Below, one piece after another: positions 37,542 through 50,214 of a DNA stretch of 64,000 nucleotides. Below the pieces are notes generated by a model that saw only the letters and a list, made by a program, of their open reading frames with translations, had not been told where the DNA came from and searched no databases. Each line of letters starts with the position of its first letter. Within the stretch, counting starts at the first letter, position 1. The stretch is from Limanda limanda (Eukaryota; Chordata; Actinopteri; Pleuronectiformes; Pleuronectidae): positions 6,002,659-6,066,658 of the forward strand of contig NC_083638.1 of assembly GCF_963576545.1 (NCBI RefSeq), in the 5' to 3' direction. The position numbers and the translations under genes were made by a program.

Positions 37542-37784
37542 CTCTAAATCTTTTAACAGAAGGCAGCCCAGTAGTTACTTATGTAAGAGCATCCCTTTGT
37601 TCACTTAATAATTTGTAAAAAGTTGTAAAAAGAAAGTTTCTATTTATCAAGAAGGCCTGGTTGTTCTCCATGGTTTTAAGAATTGAATACTTGGAGTTGA
37701 TAGTTGAAATCTCAACAAATGAAAGTAGGAGGATTCACTGCAGTCTTTCCCAAAACAGGGATAGATATTTATCTTACGCTTCTA

Positions 37785-37901
37785 ACAAATCATTTAGAGA
37801 TTAAGATAATAACTGAAATTAAATTACACACTGACAATTACGGTCGGCATTATCAATTGTATCACTAATATTCATGTTCCGTCTTCATAACTGACATTTT
37901 G
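37785..37901 (+). repeat. 117-bp direct repeat, copy 2
   Basis: Second copy of the unit at 37425-37541. The 243 bp between the copies is not itself repeated. Confidence 0.95.
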
Positions 37902-39299
37902 GTCCCATTTCGTGACAGTGATGAGAAAAGAATTGGGGCCTGAAACAATGACGGGATTATCTCCCTCTACATGTGATTGAAGGCTTATTTTAAATTAATC
38001 TCATTGAAAAGGCCGGGGAATATAGTTAAATATTAATAATTTCTGCTCAGCCTCTAATAGGTTTGATTACAGTGAAACCCGCTCAGTGCTGTGGTCACAT
38101 TTATCAGCTCTGCACCATCTGTCTCTCTGCATCGTGATGGAAACCCGCCAAAGGCTCCGGCTCGACCTTGCTGCAACTGACACGTACTGATGACTTAGTA
38201 TTCAAGTGTCCTCCAAAGGTGTCTCAGCTATCGTCCGCCTCATCGTTCCCACGCACTCCTCCTCCTTCTTCTCCTTCTCCGGGGCCGGGGCGAGAAAAAG
38301 AGGCAGAAGCGACTCTCGCCTTCGCACACGATAATACGCTCGGGCTAAAAAAGAGCAATTGCTTCCTCCGAGGAGGTGAGCGCTCGTCCAATCAATCTGG
38401 CTACAAAGCAGAGATCCGTCTGAATATTTCCAAGACGTCCCGTCCCCCTCTCTGCCTTGTCCTCCTTTGTAACTGCCACAATGAAATCCCCGGTGAAGTC
38501 GTGTACTGATCAGAGGCCGTTTCCTCCGTACTCTGGAGGAAGGAACGCAGGACATCTATTCTTATTTCACCCTTTGCTGCTTTCTGATGAGACAAGTCCG
38601 AGACTTTGGTGTCACGTGGGGACACGGCGGGATGTGAAGTGATACAGAGAGGGGGCACATTTACTGGTGACAACACAAACATGAAGCTCGAACCCAAATG
38701 TCCTCATGAAATATGCATCTTTCCAAAGAGATACAAGACATGTTGATCCAGGAGTCCGTGAGCTGCGAGAGCGGGAACAAGAAACTCCACCAGCGGCTTC
38801 TCAGTGTCTGGAATATGAGCCGAAGCTGATTCGACAAAATGTTATTTTTGCAAGCAGGTTGTTTACGTCTGTAATTTCATCTGATTCTGCTGCCTTCAGA
38901 GTTCCTTATGGCTTCTGTACATTTTCTGCTGATATGTTCCAAAGTCCAAATCAGTAAGTCCCAGGTGCCACTGCTACCGAACGCTGCTCGCCTGTTCATC
39001 AAAGTTTATTCAAATTGAAGGCATCACGTCTCCAAATTGCACCAAATTCCCCTAATTTCTTCAGTTTGACAAACATTACACATCAAGTGTAAAGATAAGA
39101 CGGATCTTGTGACAGATGATCGACACACAGACAGATCTCTGGAATTATTAGACAATTAAATAATGATTGAAAATAGGAGCTGCAGCCGTTTGGAGAAATA
39201 CTTCCCAGAGTTAAAGGTTTCCAGTCAACCAGCACCAGCACCATAATAAGCATATTTGAATATTTGCACTACTGCACAAATTGACCATTCATCTGTAAA
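37902..39299. other. Intron interior, no gene seen
   Basis: 38040-38160 is unique-looking with homeobox-like AT words. The frames at 38168-38555 on both strands have no recognisable domain. Confidence 0.55.
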
Positions 39300-39536
39300 G
39301 ATATATATTTAGATGTATTTTTTTTATTTTCTATTTTACATTTTTCATATTCTATTTCATTGTTATTCTATTTTATTCTATTTTATACTATTTCTATTTT
39401 TATTTTATTTTTTTGGGTTGAAATTACTGAGCATTGCTTAAGAGTGTGTGTGACCCAAGCATTTCATTGACAGTGACTACTTCATGTTATCTCTGTTCAT
39501 TTGACAATAAAAAATCTTTAATCTTGAATCTTGAAT
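39300..39536 (+). repeat. AT-rich tract with retroposon-like 3' tail
   Basis: A ttctattttattc-type pentanucleotide region (39310-39412) is followed by catttcattgacagtgact and a terminal tttgacaataaaaaatc, then repeated aatcttgaatcttgaat. This resembles the 3' tail of fish RTE-like LINEs (memory). No coding part remains. Confidence 0.5.
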
Positions 39537-40220
39537 GATTAAAACCCAAAGATATCTAACTCTAACAGTAGGTGCTTAAGGAAATATGGAGGAAACAATA
39601 CTTTTCATGACAGTATATGTAATATAAATACATTGTATCAGAAAAGATTGGATATTATTACATTTGTTGTGTTTTTTTTTTACATTGAATTCATAAACTT
39701 ACAACTTGGACATTCTCTGACACAAGAAGTCGTGAGTCTGCAAGAAAAATAAACACAACTTCATTGAATTAAAGCCATAAATTTACAGGAGGAAATAACT
39801 CGGATCGCTTTGCTGCAAACATCCATTTCTTTCGGCTGCATCGGGCGACCTCATTAGGTGTGAGTGATGTCATCGTGATTTCAGCCAAGGATAAGTGTGT
39901 TTTAAAGGTTGAACCCGAATGCAGATCTGAGGTACTAGTGATGAGGTGAATATTTCTTTGGGGGGGATGAGGATTCTGGCAGATGAAGGCTGAGGAGGAA
40001 GAGGGGATGGTGCTGTGCGGGACGGAGGCGAGAGGCTGAAGGTTGAGGAGTGAGACGGAGGCGGGAGTCGGGGGGGTGGAGTGACGAGGGCGGAGCCTGC
40101 GTTTATGACGGTCAAAGTGAAGAACGTGAGGTGGTCCTGGGGCTCAAGGAAATAATGGTTATCTGGAGAAAATTAAAGAAACCGACTGAACCGATGATGT
40201 ATCGTGCCCAGAGGGAGAAG

Positions 40221-40223
<3 letters not shown>

Positions 40224-40251
<28 letters not shown>

Positions 40252-40252
40252 G
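40224..40252. repeat. (GT)n microsatellite
   Basis: Short GT run followed by G-rich sequence. The minus-strand frame over it (40159-40764) is repeat-driven. Confidence 0.9.
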
Positions 40253-40483
40253 AGGGGTGTGGGGGGGTACACTGCAGGTGATAAATGGCAGGTGTGCAGA
40301 CAGATTGTCAATAAGTCAGACAGGAAGGAGTGAGCAGCTCCACGCCCACGCCACAAACCCAGAGCGACTGACAGGAGGATAGAAACCTCCAGAAGCAGAA
40401 CTGGAATCCAGTTCAGTGAAGCACCCGCCTCCTCCAAGTCCAAACCAGCCCAGATATGTGTCTGTATATGCAGATCGTTCCCT

Positions 40484-40585
40484 GGCCCAGGTCCCATCCC
40501 TCCACCAAGTTTTGGGACAAACAGATTTTGCATAATCCTGCAGACAAACACACAAACGGGTGAAAACAACGTCCTCGGCAGCGGA
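40484..40585 (-). repeat. Dispersed fish repeat, family B, - copy
   Basis: Contains ccctccaccaagttttggga and tgcataatcctgcagacaaa, the reverse complement of the family B head (gtttgtctgcaggattatgc). The same words occur at 60410-60470. Confidence 0.75.
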
Positions 40586-42083
40586 GACGAGACCGAATCT
40601 CCGAACTGGGTTAATTCAGAAGAAAGAGGAATGTTTGGAAGCAGATTTGAGTCGTTGCCTTGAAGTTCATAAGGCAGAAAATTCAGATCCAATTTTTTCT
40701 TTCTTCGTAACTTTGTCTTATGTGATTCTTTTTCTTGCAAATTTGTCATTTCAATCTCAGACAATATACAAGTTATTTTGTCCTCATAAATTCACAACTC
40801 GCGTAAATTGAGATGTTTTTTGTCTTTGAATATTGTCCATTTCAATTTGACCTTTAATGACCCAAATAAGACATCAAATATTTCACTTTTTTCACTTTTA
40901 TTTCCACAGATATTTTCTAAATGTTACAAATAAAGACTTATAACAGTCTAAAGAGAAAAAGGAACACTGCAGTGAGAACATCTGTCACTTGGACTCCTAT
41001 GTGGCTAATTGATAAATACAACAGCTGGATTTTTTACCACTTTTAATTACTGATCTGCTCTTTTTTTTGTTTTAAATGCCCGTAAAAAACATTTTTAGTC
41101 TGACTCACCACATCGATGCTCTGATACCTGATGGTGCACGAGATTCATCAATAATCTCTCAGTGGATCAAAGATGTTTTCTTTTATTTACACTTTGAATT
41201 GACGCTGCGTGTCCATCCACCACCAGGAGCTGTGAGACCTGGAGCCTCCTTCACTGTGGGAACACAACGTTTTTTGTGAGCATTTCCCTGGAACCTACTT
41301 TAGCCTCTGGTCCGTGCAATGGAAACAAAAAGTTTCTACAAAAAGTTTCTGCGATGGAAACACTGCTTTGACAACAGGGGACGACATAGACAATGGACAA
41401 TAATGAATTAAGCTAGTAAATTCCTGTTTCTCTGCTCTCCGCTGTTTACAGAAGTGAAATTACAGGAGGTGGCCAAGTCGGGAGTTGCAGTGGTGAAAAA
41501 GTCATTTTCTTTCTTGCACCTGTCTGAGGAGATTCTCAGACCCCTGCAGGGCGACGAGCTGAGCTGTGAACCAGTGGGAATCTCACTCTGGGCTCCTTTT
41601 TAAAAACAGCAACAAAAAAGTAGGATTTACTGACACTTGAGACATTAACAAGCTGAACGGAGAGATTTGCAGCTGTTAAACTCACTTGAGACTCAAGAGG
41701 TTTCCCAGTCGGGATAATTACTGAAGTAGATGAAGTGATTGGGCAGTAAGGGGGGTGTGTGTGGGGGGGGCTGGTCTCTTTAATTAGGAGGACCGGCCAC
41801 ACAGTGTCTTTGGAGGCTGATTGGCCCCCTGACATTCATGGAGCCACTATGATGAGATGGAGAAAAGTTCAGCTCAAGATGTGTTATCGCAATTATGTCT
41901 TGATTTGAATTAATTCGAGTTCTAAATTATTTCTTCTCTCCGGTTCGTCGTCTGTTATCAGCTTTTACTTTTTCTTTGTGTGTGTGCTCACACGATTCCA
42001 GCTCAGTTCCACAAAGCTGCTTCCAGATCTCAGTCCATCTCAGGGTTTCAGCAGATCCTGAGTCAGACTGTGTGAAACGTGTT
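40586..42083. other. Intron interior, no gene seen
   Basis: AT-rich, with a G run at 41750-41770. No exon recognised. Confidence 0.6.
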
Positions 42084-42736
42084 TGTTTATCCTTTAAGAG
42101 AAGATGAGCCTAACTCAGTTTAGTCAATCAAAGTATTTATTTAGAAAGCAATGAACAGGTTACAGCAAAGCAATGGGCTTCCAGTACGTTAGATGTATCA
42201 GAGCGCCTTGAACATCCGGCGTCTGTCTATTTTATAACAGTAGTTCTTCGTTCCTCCTCCTCGGAAGTGCGCAGGCGTAATCCATCCTCCTGGAATTTGG
42301 TATACGGAAGTAGAACAGGGAGACACTCCCAATGACGCTATAGTTGCTTGGCAACCTGTTTACTTCATGAAAGGCCTTGAACCAGCAGATGCCATGACGG
42401 GCAAAGGTGTTTACAATTGGAGAAAAGATTATTATGTTTTCTGCTTCATCAAGACCAACCTGACTGTAAACATTCGCAACAACTGAACCCAAACAATATC
42501 ATACTGACTTTGCCCCAGAAAGGACAGCTCCATGAATTCTGTCTGATGTCGAATGCAGCTAAGGAAATTATGCTTTAATATCAAAAGTTAAGTATGAGAA
42601 CAAGTAAAAGATTCATTTTTAATTTGTAGATTAAACCCTAGGAAAAATGCATAATATCTAGCTAAAACTGTTCCTATCTTTATTGTTAAGAGTTCAGTCA
42701 GGCACAGACTATAGTTAAAAATTTGAAATCCTAACA
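42084..42736 (-). mobile_element. LTR-like repeat, copy 1 (putative solo LTR)
   Basis: On the minus strand it starts TGTTAGGATTTCAAA and ends AAAGGATAAACA, so it has TG...CA ends. It carries a TATAAAAT box (about 42227-42237) and an AATAAA signal (42136-42141) about 95 nt further along, the U3-R arrangement of an LTR. A second diverged copy lies at 44446-45112 in the same orientation. No gag or pol frame, primer binding site or polypurine tract was recognised between or beside them. Two solo LTRs, or the ends of a gutted element, are both possible. Confidence 0.6.
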
Positions 42737-44445
42737 GCCGTGATTATTACTTTGACTTTTAGATTTCTAGAACCAGTTTTTGGTCGTGCCCAAAAGCACG
42801 AGAGAGCGAATACAAAATTTCAAACGTCATGTGGCTGAGAGATAAGGTGAGAAGCTCTGAGTCCCAGTGATGGACGACACATCTCAACTTTCTCACACTA
42901 TGCAGAAATTAAGCCAACATGCAATCGTCAGCCAGAGCTGCAGATTGTGACTCGCTGTATTACGCAGGGTTGCCTCGGTGACCTGATTGAAAGGATGAAT
43001 GGAAGGATCAATCCACATGTTCAAAAAACACTGTCCACACCTGGACTGCAGGGACTGATTGGTTTTATATCACCGCGCCGTAAAACCTGTTCCCGTGTTA
43101 ACGCTCCCTCGAGCCTCACACCGGGCAGCGTTTGATCATTCCTCTCGCTTCACAGGCGCCGGCTCTACTTCCCCGGCGCATTCACAGCAAATCTTTGATT
43201 CTGCAAAGTACAACATTCCTGCAACAACACACAACAAGGTGCCCACCTCCCGTTTCTTTGTTTTTTTGACTCTTCTGCACCCCACTGATTCCCTGTCCGT
43301 CCGGTTCTATTTGATGCACAGACCCTCTGAAATATTCAGGACGAACCTTTCCATCTTATAACCTGCATATCAAACATGGATCTACAGTGCCACAGGGCCC
43401 CCTGCCATGCAGCTGCAGCGTGTGTGTGAGCAATGAAAAGCTCAGAACCCTCCTTTTATTATTTGATTAATCCTCTTCTTAACACAGCCTCCTATACGTC
43501 CGCTCTTCGGTTCAGCCTGCTCAAGTCTAAGCCCGGCTCACCCCAGGTGGATTCTCCTTATTGAGGAGGCTGATGGACACGGCTGTGATTTGAACTGTTG
43601 ACTGTGGGAGGAAGAGGAGCGAGAGGAGAAGAGAGGGGAGGATTAGATAAAGAGGGGAGCTGCAAGGAGGGAGGGCAGATAGGGTAAAGGATGACAGGGT
43701 AAGAGAATGCAAAGAAAAAAGGGATAACCGGGGGGGGGGTGACGGAGAATGTGGGAGGGATGCACAAGACCCTGGGGAGAGGAGAGAGAGGCTAATGATG
43801 GGAACAGAGGAAGACAGGGGGAGGAGGAGAGGTGGAGGTGTAGCAGAACAAGGGGGGAGGCTTGATGGAACGAGGTGTTAATGATCGTAGTCGGAGGAGA
43901 GGAAAGAGGAAGAGAGAGGAGGAGAGACGAGAGGTAAGGACGTGAAAGAAGGGAAAGAGCAGCGCAATTAACAAACAAGGCATTAAAATGTCAGAGGAGT
44001 CGTTTGGGAGAAGCAGAAAAAGCGAGTGAAGGAGTGTTAAGAGGTTTATAGATGTCCCCGCTCAGCTGAGGCGTGAACGCACACACTCACACAAACACAC
44101 ACACACACAAACACACACTCACACAAACACACAGAGGCTGGGGCACTGAGGCAGAGCGGGAAAGAAAACATAACAAGCATAATCATCATGTGTACATGTG
44201 ACGGTCGGTTGAATCATGACTGAAACGAAAAGACAAGTTATGAGTCATTATGGATTCATGTTTTTAAACCATTTTTTCCCTATTTTATTCTATTAAGGAA
44301 TCCTAAATGTCCAGAAACAAAATTTTCCCAAAACAAATATACATAACAAGAAACTACCACAGACTGTAAATAAAGATGGATGACTCGTCTCCACTTTCTC
44401 ACACTATTCTGAAAAGATAAGACGATGAGGTGTCAAAGCGTGATC
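42737..44445. other. Spacer between the LTR-like copies, no gene seen
   Basis: Contains an A/G-rich purine stretch (43600-43960), a CA microsatellite (44080-44133), and at 44364-44420 an older repeat (gatggatgactcgtctccac) also seen in diverged form at 42870-42905. No retroviral-type frame. Confidence 0.55.
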
Positions 44446-45112
44446 TTTTATCCTTTAAGAGAAGATGAGCCGAACTCGGTTTGTTCAATCAAAGTATTTA
44501 TTTAGGAAACAATGAACAGGTTAAAGCAAAGCAATGGGCTTCCAGTACACTAGTTGTATTAGAGCGCCCTGAACATTCGGCGCCTGTCTATTTTATAACA
44601 GTAGATCTTCGTTCCTCCTCCTCGGAAGTGCGCAGGCGTAATCCATCCTCCTGGCTTTTGGAATACAGAAGTGAACAGGGACACACTCCCAATGACGCTA
44701 TAGTTGCTTGGCGACCTGTTTACTTCATAAAAGACCTTGAACCAGCAGATGCAATGTCGGCCAAAGGTGTTTACAATTGGAGAAAAGATTATTATGTTTC
44801 AGCTATATCAAAACAATCCTGACTGTGTAAACATTCGGATCCTCGAAACCAAAGCAGCATACAACATTAGGTCAACAACGTCACTCTGTCTGACCTCCAG
44901 GACTTTATCAGACAGCTGTGAGAGTGACCATCAATATGACGCATACACTTTTAATTTGTAGATTTATCATTAGGAAGGAAAAGGTTATTATTAATTTTTC
45001 ATAATTATTCATTTGTACAAAGGCCTTATATCTGACCCAAAATACTTCTATCTTTATTTGGTTGGAGTTCAATCAGACACAACCTATAGTTAAAAAGTTT
45101 GAAATTCCAACA
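44446..45112 (-). mobile_element. LTR-like repeat, copy 2 (putative solo LTR)
   Basis: Diverged second copy of 42084-42736, starting TGTTGGAATTTCAAA on the minus strand. It keeps the TATAAAAT box (44590-44599) and AATAAA (44497-44502). Shared + strand words include gcaatgggcttccagtac, tcctcggaagtgcgcaggcg and ggtgtttacaattggagaaa. It appears inserted within an older repeat whose halves flank it (44364-44440 and 45113-45245). I found no clear target duplication. Confidence 0.6.
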
Positions 45113-45245
45113 GAGGCGACTGAAACCATCTTGAGTTTTTAGTTTAAGCCACGTCCCATCCACTAACATGGAGGAGGCAGTGTCCATGGGGCGATAAAGC
45201 AGCCAGCCTTCTTTATAGATTGTGATTGGAAACAACCAACCCATT
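45113..45245 (+). repeat. Dispersed fish repeat fragment (catggaggaggcagtg type)
   Basis: Contains tccactaacatggaggaggc and tttatagattgtgattgg, phrases I associate with a common fish interspersed repeat (memory). Its other half is likely 44364-44440, on the far side of the LTR-like copy. Confidence 0.5.
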
Positions 45246-46261
45246 TTAACTTTAGAGAAACTGGAACCAGTGAATCCTCTCTTGACATTTCTGTGGAGCC
45301 GTGGTGAAGTTAAGAAATAACGATCAAACTCAACCCAGGGAGTTCATTAAGCATCTCAGTCTCATTTCCTGTGAACTTTGGAACAACGACATTTAAAAAG
45401 CCCTGAATCGACTGGAAATAATTTTTCAAGAGGTAAAATATCATAATGGTCACTCTCAGAGATCTGGGAACAACGTGGACGAGCCAGAAACCGACGTGTT
45501 CCTGTGACACATGTTGGATCCGGAGTCATTTCACCACTTTTCTTTGATTTCTCTCCCACATCATGTTTTACTGACTGGTCCTCATCAGACCTGATATCAA
45601 CGTGCGTCTCGGTGAACAGCTCAGAGTTCCTCACTTCCCTTCACACCTGCCGTTCCACATTAGAATGCATCTCACACGTGTCTCCATTGACTGCCTGTGA
45701 TTGTATCTCTCTCTCTCTCTCGCTCTGTATGCAAATAAACACGCACGTCATCTCTGTTGGCTAAGACCGAATGATGATGGTTTTAGCCGGAGGGATAAAG
45801 AGAGAGAGAGAGGCCGAGAGGGACTGAGCCAATCAATGTCTGCAGCTTTACAATTAAATGAGATTTTACTCATTTGAAATAGTAAAAAAAGAAAAAACAG
45901 GGAAATCAATATGAGAAGTCACAGTTAATATTGTGACACAAATGGATCAATGAGCGGGAAACACTGAGCAGCGATACCTCGTTATGAACCTGTGGGGGGG
46001 GGGCAGAGGACGTCAGCTGAGTCGGCGATCCTTCACCGTTACCCAGGATGCATTTCTCACAGGGTTAATAGAATATGGCCTCGTGCTTCGGACTTTAAAA
46101 GCATCAACACCTGAACACGGAGCTGGTTAATACCTGAAAGCCTGCGTTAGCTCGTCTCCTTTTTCTCTGCAGTTGCTTTTCCAGATTTCAGAAGTTCTCC
46201 CGGTGATCGTCGATAGAAATTATGATCAAAACTAAAAAATGAAAACCTCTTGTAATTAGAA
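45246..46261. other. Intron interior, no gene seen
   Basis: A short CT run at 45706-45726 and GA run at 45800-45814. Nothing coding recognised. Confidence 0.6.
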
Positions 46262-46640
46262 GTTCAAACCTCTGCCAAGGCCCAACAGTCCTCTCGTGAA
46301 AAACTCATTTAAATTCACGAGATCGAGATTTTTATTTGGATCTGCATCACATTTCACACTCAAACCCCTAAACACGCCAGATCCATGAATTATTCTCTGA
46401 GAAATTAATGAGAAAGTTGCAAAACTTCCCATCAATGATTAAAAGAGTGAAAAATAATTTCAATGATTTATAAAAAATAAAATCCTGGATCCACAACCTG
46501 ATCTGGATCTGCGCCATCTTCCACCTTATCGCTGAAAATCTATCCAGCAGTTTTTTCATAAACTGCAAGACCTTCTCTGTAAAGATAGTAATGACGCTGA
46601 TATTGGATGATTGTGCAGAACCCTGGATAACATTCAAACA
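46262..46640 (-). repeat. Dispersed fish repeat, family B, - copy
   Basis: Contains aacctctgccaaggcccaac, atttggatctgcatcacatt and agatccatgaattattctct. Parallel words occur at 56868-56975 and, in reverse, at 12150-12400. Confidence 0.7.
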
Positions 46641-48239
46641 TGTCTAATTCCAATAATTGCTAAATGATTCATTCCTACAAAGGACAGCCGCAGCAGCAGA
46701 AACCAAAAGAAAGAAGTGGATGAATAGGAAGCAAAGATGAAAAGCGAATGAAGGTTGAAATGTTGTGATCCATAAGTGAAGGTTGGTCGTGCTCCAGGTC
46801 CATTCACCGCCCTGACCTTCACCTCCTGACCTCCACGCCCTGACCTCCACCTCCTGACCTCCCGTCTCTACATATAAAAGCAACATTAATTCATCTCCTC
46901 ATCCGGACTCGCTGTAAGTCAGATGCAGGTTTTTCAACTGGAAGTGGAGCAGATATCTGCTGAGGGACCGTGGGATGTGGAGCATCCGTTAGAGCATCAG
47001 AAACCAGCGGCGGCTGCCAGATGTTTGAAGATGTTTCATCTGACGCTTCTCTTTGTTGACCCACAGATATATAGCATCATGCTGCGTTCTCGCCCACTTC
47101 CTTCCATTTCTCTCTCTCTCTCTGCGTTACGTCTCTCTCTCCTCCTCCGCCTCCTCCTCCTCGGTAACGCCGTTTGCCATGCAGCTCTCTCAGGACACTC
47201 CCTTCTCCCCCCCCCCCCTCTGTGCTCTCTTCACGCCCCACCTCTCTTTGCCCATTAATAATTTGTTGTGCCACTCTGGCTCTGCAGACCAGGTCTCATC
47301 GGTCTGCATTCCCCTGTCCTCCACTTCTGATTTGTTATGCCTCTGCCATTCCCTCGCGCACGTCTCATTGGTCACTGTCCGCTGAGTTTTCGATTACCCT
47401 CCTCTCCCCCATCCCCCCCCCCCCCGTGTTGTTTGATCTCCTAGTTTCGCTGTCAGAGATTTGTTTCTGTGCCACTGAGGTGTTTGTCATCTGCGAACGC
47501 CTTTATCAGCAGAGAACAGAGGGACGGGAGAAACAACGGGAGAACAGCGGCTTCATATTCCCTCATATTTTCCATTCAGGGCTTGTTTCTCTTTTTTTTT
47601 CCTCCTCTGTGCTGCAGCAACACTGTAGGTTTCAATCCGTCATTAGTTTCACCTGAATGCACCAGAGGGCGTTCACAAGGCAGAGGGGGGGGGGGGGGGG
47701 GGGTATTGTGCCATTAATGGAAAACTGAGAAGGGAATATGTGTGAAGAAAAGCCACACTGCTCTCTCTCTCCTGTTAGACGGGATCGCACGTGCTCCACA
47801 GAGGAATTTTAAACTTTCACTAAATCACAGCTGTGCACACAGTGAGGCCGACACGTCAGCTCGGGCTGAACGTTAATCACAAGGAGGTGTCAACGAAACA
47901 ATTTAAATATGTGACATTTTGAATGAATTCTCTCAAGAATAATTAGCTTCGCACAAGCTGTATAATGGTTTCTATGCTGTCATCGCTCGTGCTTTATCAA
48001 ACAGATATTTAACAGGAGTGATTGAAAAGGGAAATATCAGTGGAGTCTGTGACGCGCTCCGAGTGAGGCCGTCGTCTCCGGGGAGGAAACACACGACACC
48101 AGAGATGATTGTTCGAGCTCTTCAGATGACGTGTAGACGAGAGAGTAATAACTTCAGGGGCAAAGGCTCAGTGGTAAAGTGCTGCAGAGAAACATTGCCC
48201 TCAATGACACAGTGTAATCTAGCTGTGGGTCAGGTGAGA
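46641..48239. other. Intron interior with short tandem repeats, no gene seen
   Basis: A (cctgacctccac)-type minisatellite at 46810-46862, CT/CTC-rich sequence at 47105-47165, homopolymer C runs near 47209 and 47416, and a run of about 18 G at 47685-47703. The frames in 46923-47717 follow this composition. Confidence 0.6.
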
Positions 48240-49320
48240 GGACTCAACTAGTTGGGGACTGGTTAACCGATGAGACCTCCAATGCTGGATCCAGTTTGGT
48301 GGATTCTATATCGTGCGGGTTGATCGCAGTGGGAGTGGCGGATCCTTTGTAGCGTTGGCATCGGACAGTGGTGGACCGGGTCCGAGGCGGCAGCCCATGA
48401 TGGATCCTAATAAGCGGAAGTGGACAATGACTGGACTAAAGTGGCCTCTGATCGGGATGGTGTTACAGTTAGATGAAGGAGATGGACCCAAATGCAGAGA
48501 TATCAAATACAAGTAATTTTATATAACAAAAAGTCTATTTAACAAGACAAACCAACAAGACAGAAACACTAGTAGTAGCACTGGCGACAAGGCGCACATA
48601 GAACAAGGAAAACAAGCTCAGGGAAGCTGGACGAAACAGCAGACAATGAACTAACCATAGAGACGACGTGAAACGACGTGGAACAACAAGTACAACCCGA
48701 CACCGGACAAGGGGAAACACAGTGGCTTAAATACACAGGGAAGACAGGGGCAATTGGACACAGGTGAAACACATGGAACCCAGGAAGTGAAGACAGAGAC
48801 AACACACCAGGAACACAAGACTACAAAATAAAACAGGAAACACAAACAGAGTGCAAACATGAAAACAACTAGAACACACACACAACAGAGATTACTAAGA
48901 CAGAAAACACTATTGGCCTGACAATTATCACCTAATTGCGCGACTGTTACAGATGCTGGATCATGATCCTGCTGGTTGCTGAGACTAGGATTGCAGCAGG
49001 ACTGCTTGACATACCGTATTGAAGTTATCCTTCAAAATGTTTACCCTATCAATGCTGCTAAAAAACTTTAATCTTGATGTTTTCCTACACTTGACATCTA
49101 CTGCACTTCTGTCCGTCCTGGGAGACGGATCCTCACATGTGTCTCTCTGAAGTTTCTACGTATTTTTACCCTGTTAAAAGGGTTTTTAGTAGTTTGTCCT
49201 GACTCTTGTTGAGGGTTTAGGACAGAGGATGTCACACCATGTTAAAGCCCTATGAGACGAGTTGTGATTTGTGAATATGGGCTATACAAATACAATTTGA
49301 TTGATTAATTGATTGATTGA
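48240..49320 (+). repeat. Composite dispersed fish repeat with nested insertion
   Basis: Outer parts 48240-48510 (ccgatgagacctccaatgct, ggaagtggacaatgactgga) and about 48945-49320 (ctggatcatgatcctgctgg ... gggctatacaaatacaattt, then gattgatt) read as one repeat family common in fishes (memory). An AC-rich block (about 48511-48944) separates them and looks like a later insertion. The tail ends in a short (ATTG)n run. Confidence 0.6.
48511..48944. repeat. AC-rich inserted block within the composite repeat
   Basis: Composition changes sharply to aac/aca-rich words (acaagacaaaccaacaagac, gacaggggcaattggacaca), giving long minus-strand Cys/Val/Leu frames that are not genes. Read as an independent dispersed repeat. 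Boundaries are approximate. Confidence 0.5.
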
Positions 49321-50214
49321 TACGTCCCACTGGCAAAATGGGACGAACGGGAAAAGGTTCCATGGTTTCTGCGTTGTTCAGAAATCTCTGTGTTCACTGC
49401 CAACGCTGACAAATGTGCTCGATTAGCAGATTCTGCTGTGTAACATGTTTGTGGGGGTTCTTTGACAAGTGGAACCTGATTCAAACAAATAGTGTACAGC
49501 TTCTTTTAGATGGGACCATTTGATTCTGTTAGTGTTGGTTTTATTTAGATATAACAGCCAGCGATGGAAACTCTGGGGTAAGAACAATCTTTACCTATAA
49601 GGACATAAAGAAGGGACTGCACGGCATCTTAAAAACCATCGAGCTATTGAAAGTCACTTCTCTATTAACTTGTTTGTAGTTTTTATATTTGGCCTTGGTT
49701 GTTGACTTAAGATGTGTTTTGTTCAAACTCTTGTCACAACCTTGACAATAGCTATAATCTTTGAAAGCTCTCTTTGTGCAAACACATATTTGAGGATCCT
49801 CAAGTTGCTGCGACTGCTGCAGAATCTGAACTGGAACGAAAATACCCCCTCACATTTCTGGCCCATTTGTAACTTTTGTGTAATATCTCTCTGAATTTTC
49901 TGGCTCTATAATTAAATTTTTACCTTTCTAAGGAAACCTCAGGGTTGTGGCCGTTTTATTATTATTACTACATTAGTCCGGGGCTTGTGAGGAACTGGAT
50001 CAATAATTGCGAGGACAAAGTGTTGCATTGCACTTCCCTCACTTGCTTTATTATTGACTATGTTACATAGAATATGCTTTTAATCAATCGCCTTCTCAGC
50101 TTGTGACGAGACAGTGTATTAGTATCTGAGCTACCTGGCACATTCACACTGTTACAAATTAAATATGAGGTGCAAAGGTGACAGAACAGAAAACTAAAAT
50201 GAAGAATAAAGATA
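49321..50214. other. Intron interior, no gene seen
   Basis: AT-rich. 49560-49970 could be a decayed retroelement end (aaggaaacctcagggttgtg) but I cannot place it in a family. Confidence 0.5.

Noticed and set aside
40159..40764. 201-codon minus-strand frame
   Set aside because: Runs through a GT microsatellite and a family B repeat; no recognisable domain and no splice support.
48569..48881. Cys/Val/Leu-rich minus frames resembling membrane segments
   Set aside because: Produced by the AC-rich repeat block in several frames at once.
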